Of a stretch of 64,000 nt of DNA, positions 16,361-26,573 are shown one piece after another (the stretch's first letter is position 1; every line of letters starts with the position of its first letter). Source of the DNA: Pseudalkalibacillus sp. SCS-8 (GTDB taxonomy: Bacteria > Bacillota > Bacilli > Bacillales > Fictibacillaceae); NCBI RefSeq assembly GCF_040126055.1, contig NZ_CP143541.1, positions 682,001-746,000 of the forward strand. Direction: 5' to 3'. The notes under the pieces are model-generated. The model made no database searches. It was not told the origin of the DNA and saw only the letters and a program-made list of their open reading frames with translations. Position numbers and translations under genes: made by a program.

Positions 16361-16370
16361 TGTGAAATTG

Positions 16371-16402
16371 AAAAAAGACAGCCTCCAGGGCTGTCTTTTT
16401 TA
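16371..16402 (+). terminator. Terminator of the DJ-1/DUF3243 unit
   Basis: AAAGACAGCC-TCCA-GGGCTGTCTTT with a T run. Confidence 0.92.
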
Positions 16403-16560
16403 GTTTGTTTAGAACGTTTTGGCCATATGGGAGCTCTAAATGAGTAAAAACGTTCATTTTGAGAAGAGAAAATAGGATGTAGAGGTTCATTTTTGAAAAA
16501 ATGAACGTCATTATACGATTATTTACTAAAAATCTGCAGGAATCATTGATGCTCGAATGA

Positions 16561-16680
16561 TTATCTACGAAAAATAAGAAATTATCTACAAAAATAAGCG
16601 ATTATCTACGGAAATTCAAGATTATCTACGAAAATAACGAATTATCTACAAAAAACAGAAATTATCTACAAAAACGAAAT
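16561..16680. repeat. Array of six 20-bp AT-rich repeats
   Basis: TTATCTAC occurs at 16561, 16582, 16602, 16622, 16642 and 16662: six copies spaced 21, 20, 20, 20 and 20 bp, each followed by RAAAAT-like sequence. The surrounding 390 bases (16361-16750) otherwise hold only two terminators and no gene. Confidence 0.88.
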
Positions 16681-16701
16681 TCCGCACCGTTATGCTTAAT
16701 G

Positions 16702-16741
16702 AAAAAAGCTTGCTGAGAAACACAAGGTTTCTCAACAAGCT
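16702..16741 (-). terminator. Terminator of the methyltransferase gene
   Basis: AAGCTTGcTGAGAAAC / GGTTTCTCAaCAAGCT hairpin; T run on the minus strand. Confidence 0.88.
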
Positions 16742-16750
16742 ATCCCTGAA

Positions 16751-17350
16751 TCACGGCTTGGCCCATATGTAATAGAGAGCACCTGCTAAAGCTCTTTCCA
16801 CCTTTTCGCATTTTAGGTTTGATTCAGCCAGGTACCCTTGGATGTCACGATCCTGATGGCAGCCGATCAACCTGAAAGCTAGTGGGTCCACTTGTTTTTG
16901 CAACCATGCGATGGTTTTGACGGAACTCACGCCGTGTTCCATTAAAAGAATCTGTCCATTGGGTTTGCACCATTTCTGGAAACGGTTCAATAGGTCCACG
17001 GGATTGTTGTACGAACAAAATGACAAAGTGGAAACAACCGTATCAAAGCTACCCGCTTCAAACTCTATCGTTTCCACATCCGCTTGTTTGAGGTTGACCG
17101 GGAAGGGAGAATAATCAGCCATTTTTCTGGCACCCTTCAGCATTTCTGGACTGAAATCGATGCCGACCAATTCTGTGACATTTTGATAATGAGGCAGGTT
17201 CAATCCTGTGCCGATCGCCACCTCTAATATACTTCCTGAAGCATAAGGAATGATTTTTCTTCGAAATCGCCTGGTAGGATCCTTTCTCTGCATTCGTTCA
17301 TACTTCTTCGCCTGTTTATCGAACATTCGAATATGGGATTGCTGATCCAT
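16751..17350 (-). CDS. Class I SAM-dependent methyltransferase
   Basis: A 199-residue Rossmann-fold methyltransferase: SAM motif I ILEVAIGTGLN (about residues 41-51), acidic loop GIDFSPEML, motif DTVVSTLSFCS and MEHGVSS. The pattern is closest to the ubiE/METTL7-like small methyltransferases; the substrate is unknown. GGAGG is 7 bases before the ATG at 17350; the longer ORF start at 17380 lacks a ribosome site. Followed downstream by the 20-bp repeat array. Confidence 0.83.
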   Translation of the reverse strand: MDQQSHIRMFDKQAKKYERMQRKDPTRRFRRKIIPYASGSILEVAIGTGLNLPHYQNVTELVGIDFSPEMLKGARKMADYSPFPVNLKQADVETIEFEAGSFDTVVSTLSFCSYNNPVDLLNRFQKWCKPNGQILLMEHGVSSVKTIAWLQKQVDPLAFRLIGCHQDRDIQGYLAESNLKCEKVERALAGALYYIWAKP

Positions 17351-17432
17351 TAAATTCCTCCTGCGAAGACCATCGTTCAATGAACATATTCCACTGCCTT
17401 ATGATGATTCCTGCAAGAACGAGTGACCGCTC

Positions 17433-18344
17433 CTAAGGTTTGACAGGATAGTCTCCTACTGCAACCTTTATATGACCCGGTAAAACGGTGATTGTAGAGG
17501 GCGTTTCAAAATCCCTTTCTCCATCACAATCGATTGTCTGATCAGGTTCGGTCTCGATGGAAATGTGATCGGACTGAAAATAGAGGATATCCTCACTGTT
17601 CGGAACATTATCCATCACTTTTGCCCGGAGCATATCCCAAAATGTTTGGAATCGGTTGCTTTCAATCACAAGAACCTCTAGTTTTCCGTCCTCAAGATTC
17701 GATTCAGGAAAAAACGCTCGTACCCCTCCAGTGAAAGGACCATTCCCAATCAGTACCATTGCGGCATTCCCTTCGTAAGCGCATTCATCAGATTCAATTT
17801 TAAGCTGGAAGTGCCGTTCCTGACTGATGGTTTGGAGCGTACTCAAATAATAGGAGAGGCGACCGAAGCTCTCCTTCATTTTTGGATTAATATTGGATGA
17901 AACTTCCGTAATCAGACCGATGCCCCAGAAATTCAAAAAGTATTGATGATTGCATTTTCCAACATCAATGGAACGGAAATTCTTTTCACAGATCTGTTCG
18001 GCTGCCTGTAGCGGATTTTGTGATATACCTATCGCGCGCGAGAAATCATTGCAGGTTCCGCCAGGGATGATTCCGAAAGCAGGCCGTTCCTCTAACGGGC
18101 CAAGAGCATTGATGATTTCATAAATGGTTCCGTCGCCACCTCCTCCGATGATCAGATGAGGCTGTTCTTCCTTCATTGAGTGGATATAATCGGATGCGTC
18201 TCCTGGTTTTTCGGTTTGAAAAACGTTCACTGTGTCAAATTGATCCTCTAGTATTGTGACGATGTTCGGTAATTGTTGCTTAAGACGGCCATTTCCGGCC
18301 TTGGGATTTACAATCAATTCCACTCGATCGATTTCCAAAGTCAT
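17433..18344 (-). CDS. Diacylglycerol kinase-type lipid kinase
   Basis: A 303-residue DAGK catalytic-domain protein: IVNPKAGNG near the N-terminus, the nucleotide-binding GGGGDGT (about residues 66-72), PGGTCNDF, and FWGIGLITEV. Family members phosphorylate diacylglycerol or related lipids at the membrane (B. subtilis DgkB, YtlR, BmrU). Which paralogue this is cannot be told; DgkB, needed for lipoteichoic-acid diacylglycerol recycling, has the same fold. Transcribed towards the methyltransferase 82 bp downstream. Confidence 0.87.
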   Translation of the reverse strand: MTLEIDRVELIVNPKAGNGRLKQQLPNIVTILEDQFDTVNVFQTEKPGDASDYIHSMKEEQPHLIIGGGGDGTIYEIINALGPLEERPAFGIIPGGTCNDFSRAIGISQNPLQAAEQICEKNFRSIDVGKCNHQYFLNFWGIGLITEVSSNINPKMKESFGRLSYYLSTLQTISQERHFQLKIESDECAYEGNAAMVLIGNGPFTGGVRAFFPESNLEDGKLEVLVIESNRFQTFWDMLRAKVMDNVPNSEDILYFQSDHISIETEPDQTIDCDGERDFETPSTITVLPGHIKVAVGDYPVKP

Positions 18345-18415
18345 TCTCCTTTCTACAGGTTAAGAAAGCCATCATGTCAAAATTGCTCTGATTTACGCCT
18401 CAGATAACTGATGGA

Positions 18416-18931
18416 TTAACCCATTTGATGCTGGAGATGGTAGGACTTGATGTACGGTTTTCCGGTGAAAATGGTTTGAGAGAGACCTTCACTGGTTCCG
18501 CGGTCTTTATGAGCTTTTTCATATGAGGAGGATTCCTTCCAATTCTCAAAATCACGTTCATCCTTCCACATGCTAGAAACGATATAGGTTTCTTTATCCT
18601 TTGGTCGGAGGATGAGGATTCCTACGCAGCCTGGCTCATGCTCGACAAGTCCTGCTCGTTGTTTGAAGCGGTCCTCGAAAACAGGACGGCCTTCTGAAGA
18701 AACAGGAATGTTATTGAATACGATGAAACCTGCTCCATCAAAACCACCCGTTTCTTCAATTGCTTCATAGGAGTTGGCTGTCTCGAACAAGCTCTCACCA
18801 GAAGTTTTATGTATGAGAACAGAATCTTCAGCACCTTCCAGCAAATAAAAGCTGCCATCCTCATCTTTATGCTTTTCCATTAGGCTTTCCAGATAGTCTG
18901 TAGTCCCATAGGCGAGATGATAATTCATCAT
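18416..18931 (-). CDS. hmoB: Heme-degrading monooxygenase HmoB-like
   Basis: A 171-residue protein with a C-terminal ABM (antibiotic biosynthesis monooxygenase-like) domain: FIVFNNIPVS, the conserved Asn for heme binding, WKDERDFENWKESSSYEKAH with the proximal His. It should cleave heme to release iron. Adjacent to pbpF and the hem operon, as yhgC (hmoB) is in B. subtilis. AAAGGATGAT precedes two successive ATGs (18931, 18928). A sigma-B-like promoter lies at 19027-19052. Confidence 0.87.
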   Translation of the reverse strand: MMNYHLAYGTTDYLESLMEKHKDEDGSFYLLEGAEDSVLIHKTSGESLFETANSYEAIEETGGFDGAGFIVFNNIPVSSEGRPVFEDRFKQRAGLVEHEPGCVGILILRPKDKETYIVSSMWKDERDFENWKESSSYEKAHKDRGTSEGLSQTIFTGKPYIKSYHLQHQMG

Positions 18932-19026
18932 AGATCATCCTTTCCATAGTAAAAAGTATTTGAAAGACGAACGTGCAAAGGTTTCGTTATCTTTACATTA
19001 TGGACAAAAATAGTTTTATTCATGAT

Positions 19027-19052
19027 TTACCCTGGCTGGAGAGATACTAAAC
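19027..19052 (-). promoter_or_regulatory. Possible sigma-B promoter for hmoB
   Basis: Minus strand GTTTAG, 14 bases, GGGTAA: one mismatch per box against GTTTAA/GGGTAT, ideal spacing; about 95 bases upstream of the hmoB start. Confidence 0.5.
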
Positions 19053-19130
19053 GAAACGAATAAGTGGAAAAACACGTAAAGATTGGGTACATTGGAAAAG
19101 GATTTCAACTTAGTGAGGAGTTGATGCGTT

Positions 19131-21266
19131 GTGTGGAAAAAAGCAACGCGCATTTCGCTTTGGGCAGCAGCTGTCGTCTTGTGTTCCTTGCTCGTCTTCA
19201 TCGCGATTGTGTTTGCCGGCAACTATGTAATCGATGAAAAGGATCTGGTAATGAGTTCGGCATCCTCTCTTGTGGATGAGGAGGGCAATACGATCACGAA
19301 GCTCTATGCCCAAAATCGTGAATTAGTCGATATAAAAGACATTCCGGATCACGTGCAAAAAGCATTCGTAGCTGTGGAGGATCGCCGTTTCTACAGCCAT
19401 CCCGGGATCGATTTTCAAGCCATTCTACGTGCTCTATATAAAGATATTTTATCAGGAAGTAAAGTTGAAGGTGGAAGTACAATTACGCAACAATTAGCCA
19501 AAAACATCTTCCTTTCGCATGAAAAAACCTGGCTGAGAAAAACGAAAGAAGCCACAATCGCCATCAACCTGGAACGAAAATATACGAAACAGAAGATCTT
19601 GGAGATGTACTTGAACCAAATCTATTTTGGACATGGGGCATATGGGATCCAGGCTGCTTCTAAGCTTTATTTCAATAAGGAAGTCAATGAGTTGACTGTG
19701 GAAGAAGGGGCGTTGCTAGCAGGTCTACCAAAAGCGCCGAGTCGCTATTCTCCGATCGAGAATCCTGAGGGGAGCAAAGAACGCAGAAACACAGTGTTGT
19801 CCTTGATGGAGCGACTCGATTATCTGACACCTGAGGAAGCGGTCCGAGCACAAGGCAGAACAATTGCGCTTGATGTCAACCGGTTGGAAAAGAACCCTGC
19901 CTATTCCACGTACATCGATATGGTACTGGAAGAAATCAGGGAGGAGTATGCACTCTCTACGATGGAGGTCCTTCAGGGAGGGTATGAAATCGTCGTACCA
20001 ATGAGCCCTGAAGCCCAAGAGGCGTCATACGAAGCGATCCAGAACGACATCTATTTCAAAGGGTCAGACCCATCTCATTCACCCCAAGGAGCATTCGTCT
20101 TGATGGATTCCAAAACTGGCGGTGTTATGGCTGTCCAGGGTGGAAGAGATTATGTGCGACAGGGCTTCAACAGGGTGAACGCGAAACGACAGCCGGGCTC
20201 GACCTTCAAGCCGCTTGCGGTTTACGGTCCTGCAATGGAGTCTGAGGAATGGGAACCTTATTCCCTCTTAGTCGATGAACGCCTTAAGTATAATGGCTAT
20301 ACACCTGAAAATTATGATGGTCAATACCAGGGGACAGTGTCCATGTATGAAGCGATCGAGGACTCGTTGAATGCGCCTGCTGTTTGGCTCTTAAATGAAA
20401 TCGGATTATCAAAATCTCTTTCCTTCATCAAAGAATTAGGCATGGACGTAGAGGAACGGAAGCTAGGTATTGCGCTAGGCGGGCTTGATGAGGGAGTAAC
20501 CCCGCTTGAGATTACCAGGGCATTCTCAGCTTTTGCTAACGACGGTAAGATGGTTGAACCATATTTTGTCAAAGCGATTTATGATCGTGAAGGGAAGCTG
20601 ATCGGCAAGTCGAAGGTGGAGACCAACAAAGTCTTTTCAAAACAAAATGCATGGTTTATGACGAGAATGCTTCAAGCGGTGGTAGAACAAGGGACTGGCC
20701 GGAAAGGCTCGGTGAATACCGCGTTAGCCGGCAAAACCGGAACGACAACCTATGATGAAGTTAGCGGTGGAAACAAGGATCTCTGGTTTGCAGGGTACAC
20801 CCCGGATGCAGTAGGTGCGGTTTGGATCGGCTATGACCGTACGACTAAACAGCGTCATATTGTCGGGACAAGCTCGGATGCAACCTTGATGTTCAAGGAT
20901 ATCATTAATAAGATTCCAGACCTTCACAACAAAACGTTTAAAAAACCAAAGGGTGTCAAGGATCTCGAACCTCCAATCGACTTGATTAAGATTGATGATC
21001 TGCAGGCGCAGTATGCGTTTGGCCGGTTTGGTGTACCAGGCGTCAAACTGTCCTGGACTCCTTCAGAAGATGAACGCTTAATGTATAAAGTCTATATGCG
21101 GACGGATAATGGAGTTGAGAAGGTGGATACAGTTGTTGGCAAAGGTACGTATACCGTCGTATCACCGAAGCTCTTCACATTTCCTGATTTCTTCATCGTT
21201 CCCTACGACCCACTTACAAAGAGAGATGGAGAACGCTCCAATATCATTTCAACATCGATCTTCTAA
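19131..21266 (+). CDS. pbpF: Class A penicillin-binding protein PbpF (PBP 2c-like)
   Basis: A bifunctional peptidoglycan glycosyltransferase/transpeptidase, 711 residues. One membrane anchor (about 8-30), GT51 domain with catalytic Glu83 (VEDRRF) and GGSTITQQLAKN, then the transpeptidase domain with Ser357 (GSTFK), SLN (SxN) and Lys535 (KTGT). The start is GTG 19131, 10 bases after GAGGAG. In B. subtilis PbpF has a sporulation (forespore) role. The neighbourhood hmoB-pbpF-hemE matches B. subtilis. Confidence 0.94.
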   Translation: MWKKATRISLWAAAVVLCSLLVFIAIVFAGNYVIDEKDLVMSSASSLVDEEGNTITKLYAQNRELVDIKDIPDHVQKAFVAVEDRRFYSHPGIDFQAILRALYKDILSGSKVEGGSTITQQLAKNIFLSHEKTWLRKTKEATIAINLERKYTKQKILEMYLNQIYFGHGAYGIQAASKLYFNKEVNELTVEEGALLAGLPKAPSRYSPIENPEGSKERRNTVLSLMERLDYLTPEEAVRAQGRTIALDVNRLEKNPAYSTYIDMVLEEIREEYALSTMEVLQGGYEIVVPMSPEAQEASYEAIQNDIYFKGSDPSHSPQGAFVLMDSKTGGVMAVQGGRDYVRQGFNRVNAKRQPGSTFKPLAVYGPAMESEEWEPYSLLVDERLKYNGYTPENYDGQYQGTVSMYEAIEDSLNAPAVWLLNEIGLSKSLSFIKELGMDVEERKLGIALGGLDEGVTPLEITRAFSAFANDGKMVEPYFVKAIYDREGKLIGKSKVETNKVFSKQNAWFMTRMLQAVVEQGTGRKGSVNTALAGKTGTTTYDEVSGGNKDLWFAGYTPDAVGAVWIGYDRTTKQRHIVGTSSDATLMFKDIINKIPDLHNKTFKKPKGVKDLEPPIDLIKIDDLQAQYAFGRFGVPGVKLSWTPSEDERLMYKVYMRTDNGVEKVDTVVGKGTYTVVSPKLFTFPDFFIVPYDPLTKRDGERSNIISTSIF

Positions 21267-21274
21267 ATCAGTGA

Positions 21275-21302
21275 TTGACCGGACATATGTCCGGTCAATT
21301 TT
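21275..21302 (+). terminator. Terminator of pbpF
   Basis: TTGACCGGACATATGTCCGG-type perfect palindrome ending in TCAATTTT. Confidence 0.85.
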
Positions 21303-21340
21303 CGTTAAATGAGACTATTTTATTATTTGGATTTTAAATA

Positions 21341-21368
21341 TAAACATTTATAGGTGGGAGGTCGATAT
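21341..21368 (+). promoter_or_regulatory. Sigma-D (motility) promoter of the chemoreceptor gene
   Basis: TAAA (21341-21344), 16 bases, GTCGATAT (21361-21368): 4/4 and 7/8 matches to the sigma-D consensus TAAA/GCCGATAT with permitted spacing, about 43 bases before the start codon. Confidence 0.78.
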
Positions 21369-21410
21369 TGAATATGGACAGATGGTCATATACACACAGG
21401 GGGTAAAACG

Positions 21411-23447
21411 ATGTTTAAGAAATTACAAACCAAGCTTATGCTCATCATGGCTTTGATTCTTTTTGTTTCCCTTTTCTCAGTCGCTTTCTTAACCTATGAT
21501 CGCGTAAAAGGGACGATGGAAACAAATGTCGAAGCTCAAACAGAAGCGAAAGTAGAACAAATGTCAAGCTATATAAGCACGTATTTAAGTGGCATTGAGG
21601 AGACGTTGAAACGGTATAGTCAGGATGAGCGGGTCATTACTGCTCTGGAGTCCGCAAATGAAGAGGCCGAAAATGAAGACAGCACCTGGAAGGTTGTCGA
21701 TGAAGACTTCGCCAACTACCTTGAGCTGAACAAAAACGTGGCCTATCTTTACATCGCGAGTCCAAATAAAAAAATGAAGATTACACCAACTCTTGAGCTG
21801 CCGGAGGATTATGATCCGACCTCACGTCCTTGGTATCAAAGCGCTACCAAGGATAAACAATCGGTCATCTGGACAGACCCTTATGAAGATGCAGCAACAG
21901 GAGAATATGTCTTAACAGTAGCAAAGACGGTTCTAGATCCAAAGACAGAAGAGGTTTTAGGCGTATTGGCGATGGACATGAGCCTGAATAATCTCGCAAA
22001 TGTCGTATTGAACACGAATGTGGATTATGATGGATTCCCATTTTTATTCGATAGCACCGGATTAGCGATGGTCCATCCAACTGCTAAAGGGGAAAAGCTG
22101 AGCGAATCGGAAGCTTATGTCAAAGAAATGTATGAAGGCGATCAAAATGTAGTTAAGGATAACGGAAACGATCACTTCGTCAATTACGATACAATTGAAC
22201 TTACAGGCTGGAAGGTCGGAACCTCGACACCTAATGAGGCACTGACGAAAGATGCGGGTGAAATCCGGAATGCGATCCTATTCACAGCTCTCGTTATCGT
22301 TTTGATTTCAATCATCATTACTTATTTCGTGGCGAGAGGCATTACAAGACCGGTCAAACAGCTAAGGGATCAGCTTACGATGGTTGCATCAGGAGATCTG
22401 ACCGTCAAGGCGGAAACGAACGCCAAAGATGAAATCGGAGAGCTGACGAACCATTTCAATTCAATGGTTGATAAGATGCGTTCCCTGATTCAATCTGTAC
22501 AAAGCTCTTCTTATCAAGTGACGGAGTCTGCTGAGAGCCTAAGTGCAGTCGCCGAAGAAACGATTGCTTCGAGTGAGGAAGTGGCACGCGCCGTTACTGA
22601 CATTGCAAAAGGCTCCAGTCAACAGGCGACGGATGTCGAATCCACCCATCTACGTGCAATCAACTTATCAGAAGATATTGAGCGCATTAACGAACAGACG
22701 AGATCAATGCTGAAATTATCAGAAGGTGCCAATGAAGCCAACCAAAAAGGCATGGATCAAGTGAAAACGCTTCGTACAAAAAATGAAGAATCGAACGAAG
22801 TATTAGAATCGGTTGGATCTGTAATCAAGGACCTGAACAATAAAATAAAAGAAGTAGAGGAAGTCATTTCAACGATTACCGAAATATCCGAAAAGACCAA
22901 TTTACTTGCATTGAATGCAGGTATTGAGGCAGCACGAGCCGGAGAAAGTGGCAGAGGCTTTGCGGTCGTAGCGACTGAAGTGCGAAAGCTAGCTGAGCAG
23001 TCCGCTGTAGCGACAGAACGTGTGAAGGATATTTTAAAAGGGATTGAAACCGAGTCGAAGCGTGTAGGGGTTGAAATGAATCATACGAAAGCGATCTCCG
23101 CAGAGCAAAACAAAGTGGTCGAAGGTACGGAAGAAGCGTTTACTTTATTGGCGGATTCCTTGAACAGTATGATTACCTCCATATCTTCCATCGGAAACGA
23201 TGTCACCAACCTGAACAGTCATAAAGAAGCTGTAATGGAATCGATTCAAAGCATATCAGCTGTCGCTCAACAAGCAGCTGCCTCTTCGGAAGAAGTGAGT
23301 GCTTCGACAGATGAACAGCAACGAGCATTAGAAACGGTCGGTGATTCAGCAGAAGCTCTGAATACAGCGAGCAGTGCGTTGATTGAACTTGTTAAACAGT
23401 TCAAGGTTGAAGCAGCAAACCAACAAGAAATCGAAAAAGAGGATTAA
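21411..23447 (+). CDS. Methyl-accepting chemotaxis protein
   Basis: A 678-residue transmembrane chemoreceptor: TM1 (about 8-30), a double-Cache type extracellular sensor (about 35-280, with [10 protein letters not shown] and VWTDPYED-like segments), TM2 (about 283-303), HAMP (about 304-357, [11 protein letters not shown]) and a long cytoplasmic signalling coil with the conserved hairpin tip ([16 protein letters not shown]). It resembles the B. subtilis McpA/B/C group, whose Cache domains sense amino acids; its ligand is unknown. A sigma-D promoter and its own terminator show it is a stand-alone motility-regulon gene. Confidence 0.94.
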   Translation: MFKKLQTKLMLIMALILFVSLFSVAFLTYDRVKGTMETNVEAQTEAKVEQMSSYISTYLSGIEETLKRYSQDERVITALESANEEAENEDSTWKVVDEDFANYLELNKNVAYLYIASPNKKMKITPTLELPEDYDPTSRPWYQSATKDKQSVIWTDPYEDAATGEYVLTVAKTVLDPKTEEVLGVLAMDMSLNNLANVVLNTNVDYDGFPFLFDSTGLAMVHPTAKGEKLSESEAYVKEMYEGDQNVVKDNGNDHFVNYDTIELTGWKVGTSTPNEALTKDAGEIRNAILFTALVIVLISIIITYFVARGITRPVKQLRDQLTMVASGDLTVKAETNAKDEIGELTNHFNSMVDKMRSLIQSVQSSSYQVTESAESLSAVAEETIASSEEVARAVTDIAKGSSQQATDVESTHLRAINLSEDIERINEQTRSMLKLSEGANEANQKGMDQVKTLRTKNEESNEVLESVGSVIKDLNNKIKEVEEVISTITEISEKTNLLALNAGIEAARAGESGRGFAVVATEVRKLAEQSAVATERVKDILKGIETESKRVGVEMNHTKAISAEQNKVVEGTEEAFTLLADSLNSMITSISSIGNDVTNLNSHKEAVMESIQSISAVAQQAAASSEEVSASTDEQQRALETVGDSAEALNTASSALIELVKQFKVEAANQQEIEKED

Positions 23448-23453
23448 ACAAAG

Positions 23454-23500
23454 AATGACCTGCCAATGATTCATCAATGGCAGGTCATTTATCCTTTTTG
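23454..23500 (+). terminator. Terminator of the chemoreceptor gene
   Basis: AATGACCTGCCA / TGGCAGGTCATT, 12-bp perfect stem, followed by TTATCCTTTTT. Confidence 0.87.
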
Positions 23501-23599
23501 GATGCTTAGCTTTTATTGTTGATCGTTATTGAAAATAGAAACGTCCGCCTGAAGCTGTTCAAAATAACAACATTCTTTAACAAAGCCAAATGAAAGAAA

Positions 23600-24277
23600 T
23601 TACTCTTCGTCTTCGTCTTCTTCTTCTTCAGTAGCTTTCTTATTGCGATGCGATTGATATCGTTCGACGAGCAGCAATCCGAACATTAGCATCACCAACC
23701 CGTTCCCGATGAACTGGAAGACAAGCTGATAGGCCGGTTGGAATTTGAATACGATCAACACACCGATATAAAACAGGATGAACGGCAGGAAGATCAATTG
23801 TTTCGTTCTCGTACGGGTGATCAAGAAGAAGCTTGCAAGTCGATCAACAGTCAAAAAAGCCACTGCCCAATAAAATAATGAATAGGATAAATTCAGTGAG
23901 CCACCTGTATGCTTAATGAATAGGGTCGTGAAGATCAGATGGATGCCTAGAAGCGTTAAGATGATCATGAAATAGATGAACGTATAAAGGATCATCCGCA
24001 GCATGAACAGGTTTGGAAGCTGATTGAACAAAAGCCTTTTCTTATGTCGTAATTGTAGCTTCGTGTACGTGAACATAAAAATGATCGTACCGGCAATGAT
24101 ACTGAATATGAACGATGCATCCAGATCGTGTAAATAAAGCCGGGATATGTCTTCAATCGATAAAGATGAAAAGAATAATTTCTTGATGAAGACCAACAGA
24201 TAAACGATCCCATATCCGATGAAAAAGATAGAGGCGAATTTGTACCACTGTGGTCCACTCATTTCTTTCTGACGCAT
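23600..24277 (-). CDS. Six-helix membrane protein, unknown function
   Basis: A 225-residue integral membrane protein with about six helices, basic loops and a very acidic C-terminal tail (EEEEDEDEE). I do not recognise a family. The ORF reads 30 codons further upstream, but AAGGAG is 9 bases before the ATG at 24277. It is divergent from hemE, sharing a 300-base intergenic region that holds the PerR-like box. Confidence 0.65.
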   Translation of the reverse strand: MRQKEMSGPQWYKFASIFFIGYGIVYLLVFIKKLFFSSLSIEDISRLYLHDLDASFIFSIIAGTIIFMFTYTKLQLRHKKRLLFNQLPNLFMLRMILYTFIYFMIILTLLGIHLIFTTLFIKHTGGSLNLSYSLFYWAVAFLTVDRLASFFLITRTRTKQLIFLPFILFYIGVLIVFKFQPAYQLVFQFIGNGLVMLMFGLLLVERYQSHRNKKATEEEEDEDEE

Positions 24278-24469
24278 TGTCTTTCTCTCCTTACGTAATG
24301 AACTCATCGCAGGATCCTCACTTTCAACCCTTCGAACACACGAAAGGAAATTTGGGTCAGTTTTCAAGTATACCCTACATTTGTACTATTGAAACCGTAG
24401 GTCAATTTTACGACTAATTTATGACAGTTCCTTTAACACCCTATACATCTTGAAGCATAATAAGTATAG

Positions 24470-24484
24470 TTATAATGGTTATAA
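24470..24484 (+). promoter_or_regulatory. PerR box upstream of hemEHY
   Basis: TTATAATGGTTATAA matches the PerR operator TTATAATNATTATAA in 13 of 14 defined positions and overlaps a TATAAT (-10-like) hexamer. It lies about 95 bases before hemE. It could also act on the divergent gene at 24277. Confidence 0.75.
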
Positions 24485-24578
24485 AATGACAATGTTTTTA
24501 TTTTCTTTTACAATGAGGGTAATTCATTGACAATAAACGGACGACTGAAATTATAGGTTTCTTGATGAAAGGTGATAG

Positions 24579-25613
24579 ATGATGACGAAGCAATTCAACG
24601 ACCAGTTTCTAAGAGCGTGCAGAGGGGAAGAAGTCGACCATGTACCGGTTTGGTATATGAGACAGGCTGGACGTTCTCAACCAGAATACCGAAAGATCAA
24701 AGAAAAATATTCTCTATTTGAAATTACTCATCGCCCGGAACTTTGTGCAGAAGTGACGCGTCTTCCTGTGGAACAATACAATGTAGATGCAGCGATTCTC
24801 TATAAAGACATCATGACTCCATTACCTGCTATTGGTGTAGACGTGGAAATCAAATCAGGCATTGGACCTGTAATCGACAATCCGGTTCGAACAAGAGGAG
24901 ATGTCGATCGACTTGGTGAAATCGATCCAACACAGGATGTCCCTTATGTCCTTGATACGATCAAGCTATTGCGTGAGCAGCTTTCAGTTCCTTTAATCAG
25001 CTTCAGTGGAGCTCCTTTCACCCTTGCAAGCTATATGATTGAAGGAGGACCTTCTAAAAACTATTATAAGACGAAAGCGTTCATGTATTCTGATCCTGAA
25101 GCGTGGTTCAAATTGATGGACAAGCTCGCAGATACGACGATTCGATACGTGAAAGCTCAAATTGCTGCAGGAGCACAAGCAATCCAAATATTCGATTCCT
25201 GGGTTGGCGCATTGAATGTAGCGGATTACCGTACATTTATCAAGCCGGTTATGGAAAGAATCTTTACTGAGTTGAAAGAAGAAAACGTACCATTGATCAT
25301 GTTCGGAGTCGGGGCAAGTCATCTTGCTAAAGATTGGAATGACCTGCCACTGGACGTCGTTGGTCTGGATTGGCGACTTCCAATCAAGGAAGCGAGAGCC
25401 CTAGGTATCGACAAGACTGTTCAAGGTAATCTTGAACCGGCATTGTTATTGGCGCCATGGGATGTTATAAAGGAACGGACGAAGGAAATCCTTGACCAAG
25501 GAATGGACTCTTCTAAGTTCATCTTCAACCTTGGACATGGTGTGTTCCCTGATGTGAACCCAGAGACATTGAAGAGATTGACAGCATTTGTTCATGAATA
25601 CACTTCGAAATAA
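24579..25613 (+). CDS. hemE: Uroporphyrinogen III decarboxylase
   Basis: Converts uroporphyrinogen III to coproporphyrinogen III in heme synthesis. 344 residues, family length; signature WYMRQAGRS near the N-terminus, [10 protein letters not shown] and GLDWRLP. AAAGGTGAT precedes ATG 24579 (a second ATG follows directly). First gene of the hemE-hemH-hemY operon: hemH begins 20 bases later. A PerR-type box upstream suggests peroxide and iron/manganese control. Confidence 0.96.
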   Translation: MMTKQFNDQFLRACRGEEVDHVPVWYMRQAGRSQPEYRKIKEKYSLFEITHRPELCAEVTRLPVEQYNVDAAILYKDIMTPLPAIGVDVEIKSGIGPVIDNPVRTRGDVDRLGEIDPTQDVPYVLDTIKLLREQLSVPLISFSGAPFTLASYMIEGGPSKNYYKTKAFMYSDPEAWFKLMDKLADTTIRYVKAQIAAGAQAIQIFDSWVGALNVADYRTFIKPVMERIFTELKEENVPLIMFGVGASHLAKDWNDLPLDVVGLDWRLPIKEARALGIDKTVQGNLEPALLLAPWDVIKERTKEILDQGMDSSKFIFNLGHGVFPDVNPETLKRLTAFVHEYTSK

Positions 25614-25632
25614 TTGAGACGGGGTGAATGTT

Positions 25633-26571
25633 TTGCAAAAGAAAAAAATTGGAGTCCTCGTAATGGCTTACGGTACACCGAGGCATCCAGACGAAATCGA
25701 ATCTTACTACACGCATATCAGACGCGGGAAAAAACCACCCCGAGAAGACCTACAGGATTTGGTTAATCGTTATGAAGCGATTGGAGGCGTTTCGCCCCTC
25801 GCGAAAATTACGAATGACCAAAAGGAAAAGCTTGAGGAAAAGTTGAACGAATGGCATGACGATATCGAATTCAAGACATACTTAGGTCTGAAGCATATCG
25901 ATCCTTTTGTCGAGGATGCTGTGCAACAGATGAAGAAAGATGGCATTGAGGAAGCGGTCAGTATCGTCCTTGCTCCACACTATTCGACTTTCTCGGTTAA
26001 ATCCTACAATGGTCGTGCGATAGAAGAGGCTGAAAGAATTGGAGGACCTTCCATTACACCTGTCGATTCGTGGTATGACGAACCTGGCTACATCCAGTAT
26101 TGGGCCGAACAGGTTAAAAAGACGTATGAGCAGATACCTGAAAATGAACATAAATGTACGATTGTGATTTTCTCTGCGCATAGCCTTCCACAGCGGATCA
26201 TTTCAATGGGAGATCCATATCCAGAACAGCTTGAAGAGACAGCACGCCTGATTGCAGAAGCCGCAGGAATCCAAAATTATACGACAGGCTGGCAAAGTGC
26301 AGGAAACACACCTGAACCGTGGATCGGTCCAGATGTACAAGATTTGACGCGCGACTTGTTCGAGCAAGAAGGCTTCAATCATTTCATTTATTGCCCTGTC
26401 GGATTCGTCGCAGAACATTTGGAAGTACTCTATGACAACGATTATGAGTGTAAGGTCGTAACGGATCAGCTCGGTGCAAATTACTATCGTCCTGAAATGC
26501 CGAATGCGAAGCCTGAATTCATCGAGACATTAGCGAGAGTCGTTTCTAAAAAGCTAGAAAGCCGGGATTGA
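25633..26571 (+). CDS. hemH: Ferrochelatase (coproporphyrin III type)
   Basis: Inserts iron into coproporphyrin III in the Gram-positive coproporphyrin-dependent heme pathway (also called cpfC). 312 residues; N-terminus MAYGTP, catalytic His in FSAHSLP, and the conserved Glu in [12 protein letters not shown]. The ORF can start at GTG 25624, but TTG 25633 after GGGGTGA gives the normal family N-terminus (short basic lead, then VLVMAYGTP), so I prefer it. It overlaps or abuts hemY at its end. Confidence 0.95.
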   Translation: MQKKKIGVLVMAYGTPRHPDEIESYYTHIRRGKKPPREDLQDLVNRYEAIGGVSPLAKITNDQKEKLEEKLNEWHDDIEFKTYLGLKHIDPFVEDAVQQMKKDGIEEAVSIVLAPHYSTFSVKSYNGRAIEEAERIGGPSITPVDSWYDEPGYIQYWAEQVKKTYEQIPENEHKCTIVIFSAHSLPQRIISMGDPYPEQLEETARLIAEAAGIQNYTTGWQSAGNTPEPWIGPDVQDLTRDLFEQEGFNHFIYCPVGFVAEHLEVLYDNDYECKVVTDQLGANYYRPEMPNAKPEFIETLARVVSKKLESRD

Positions 26572-26573
26572 AT

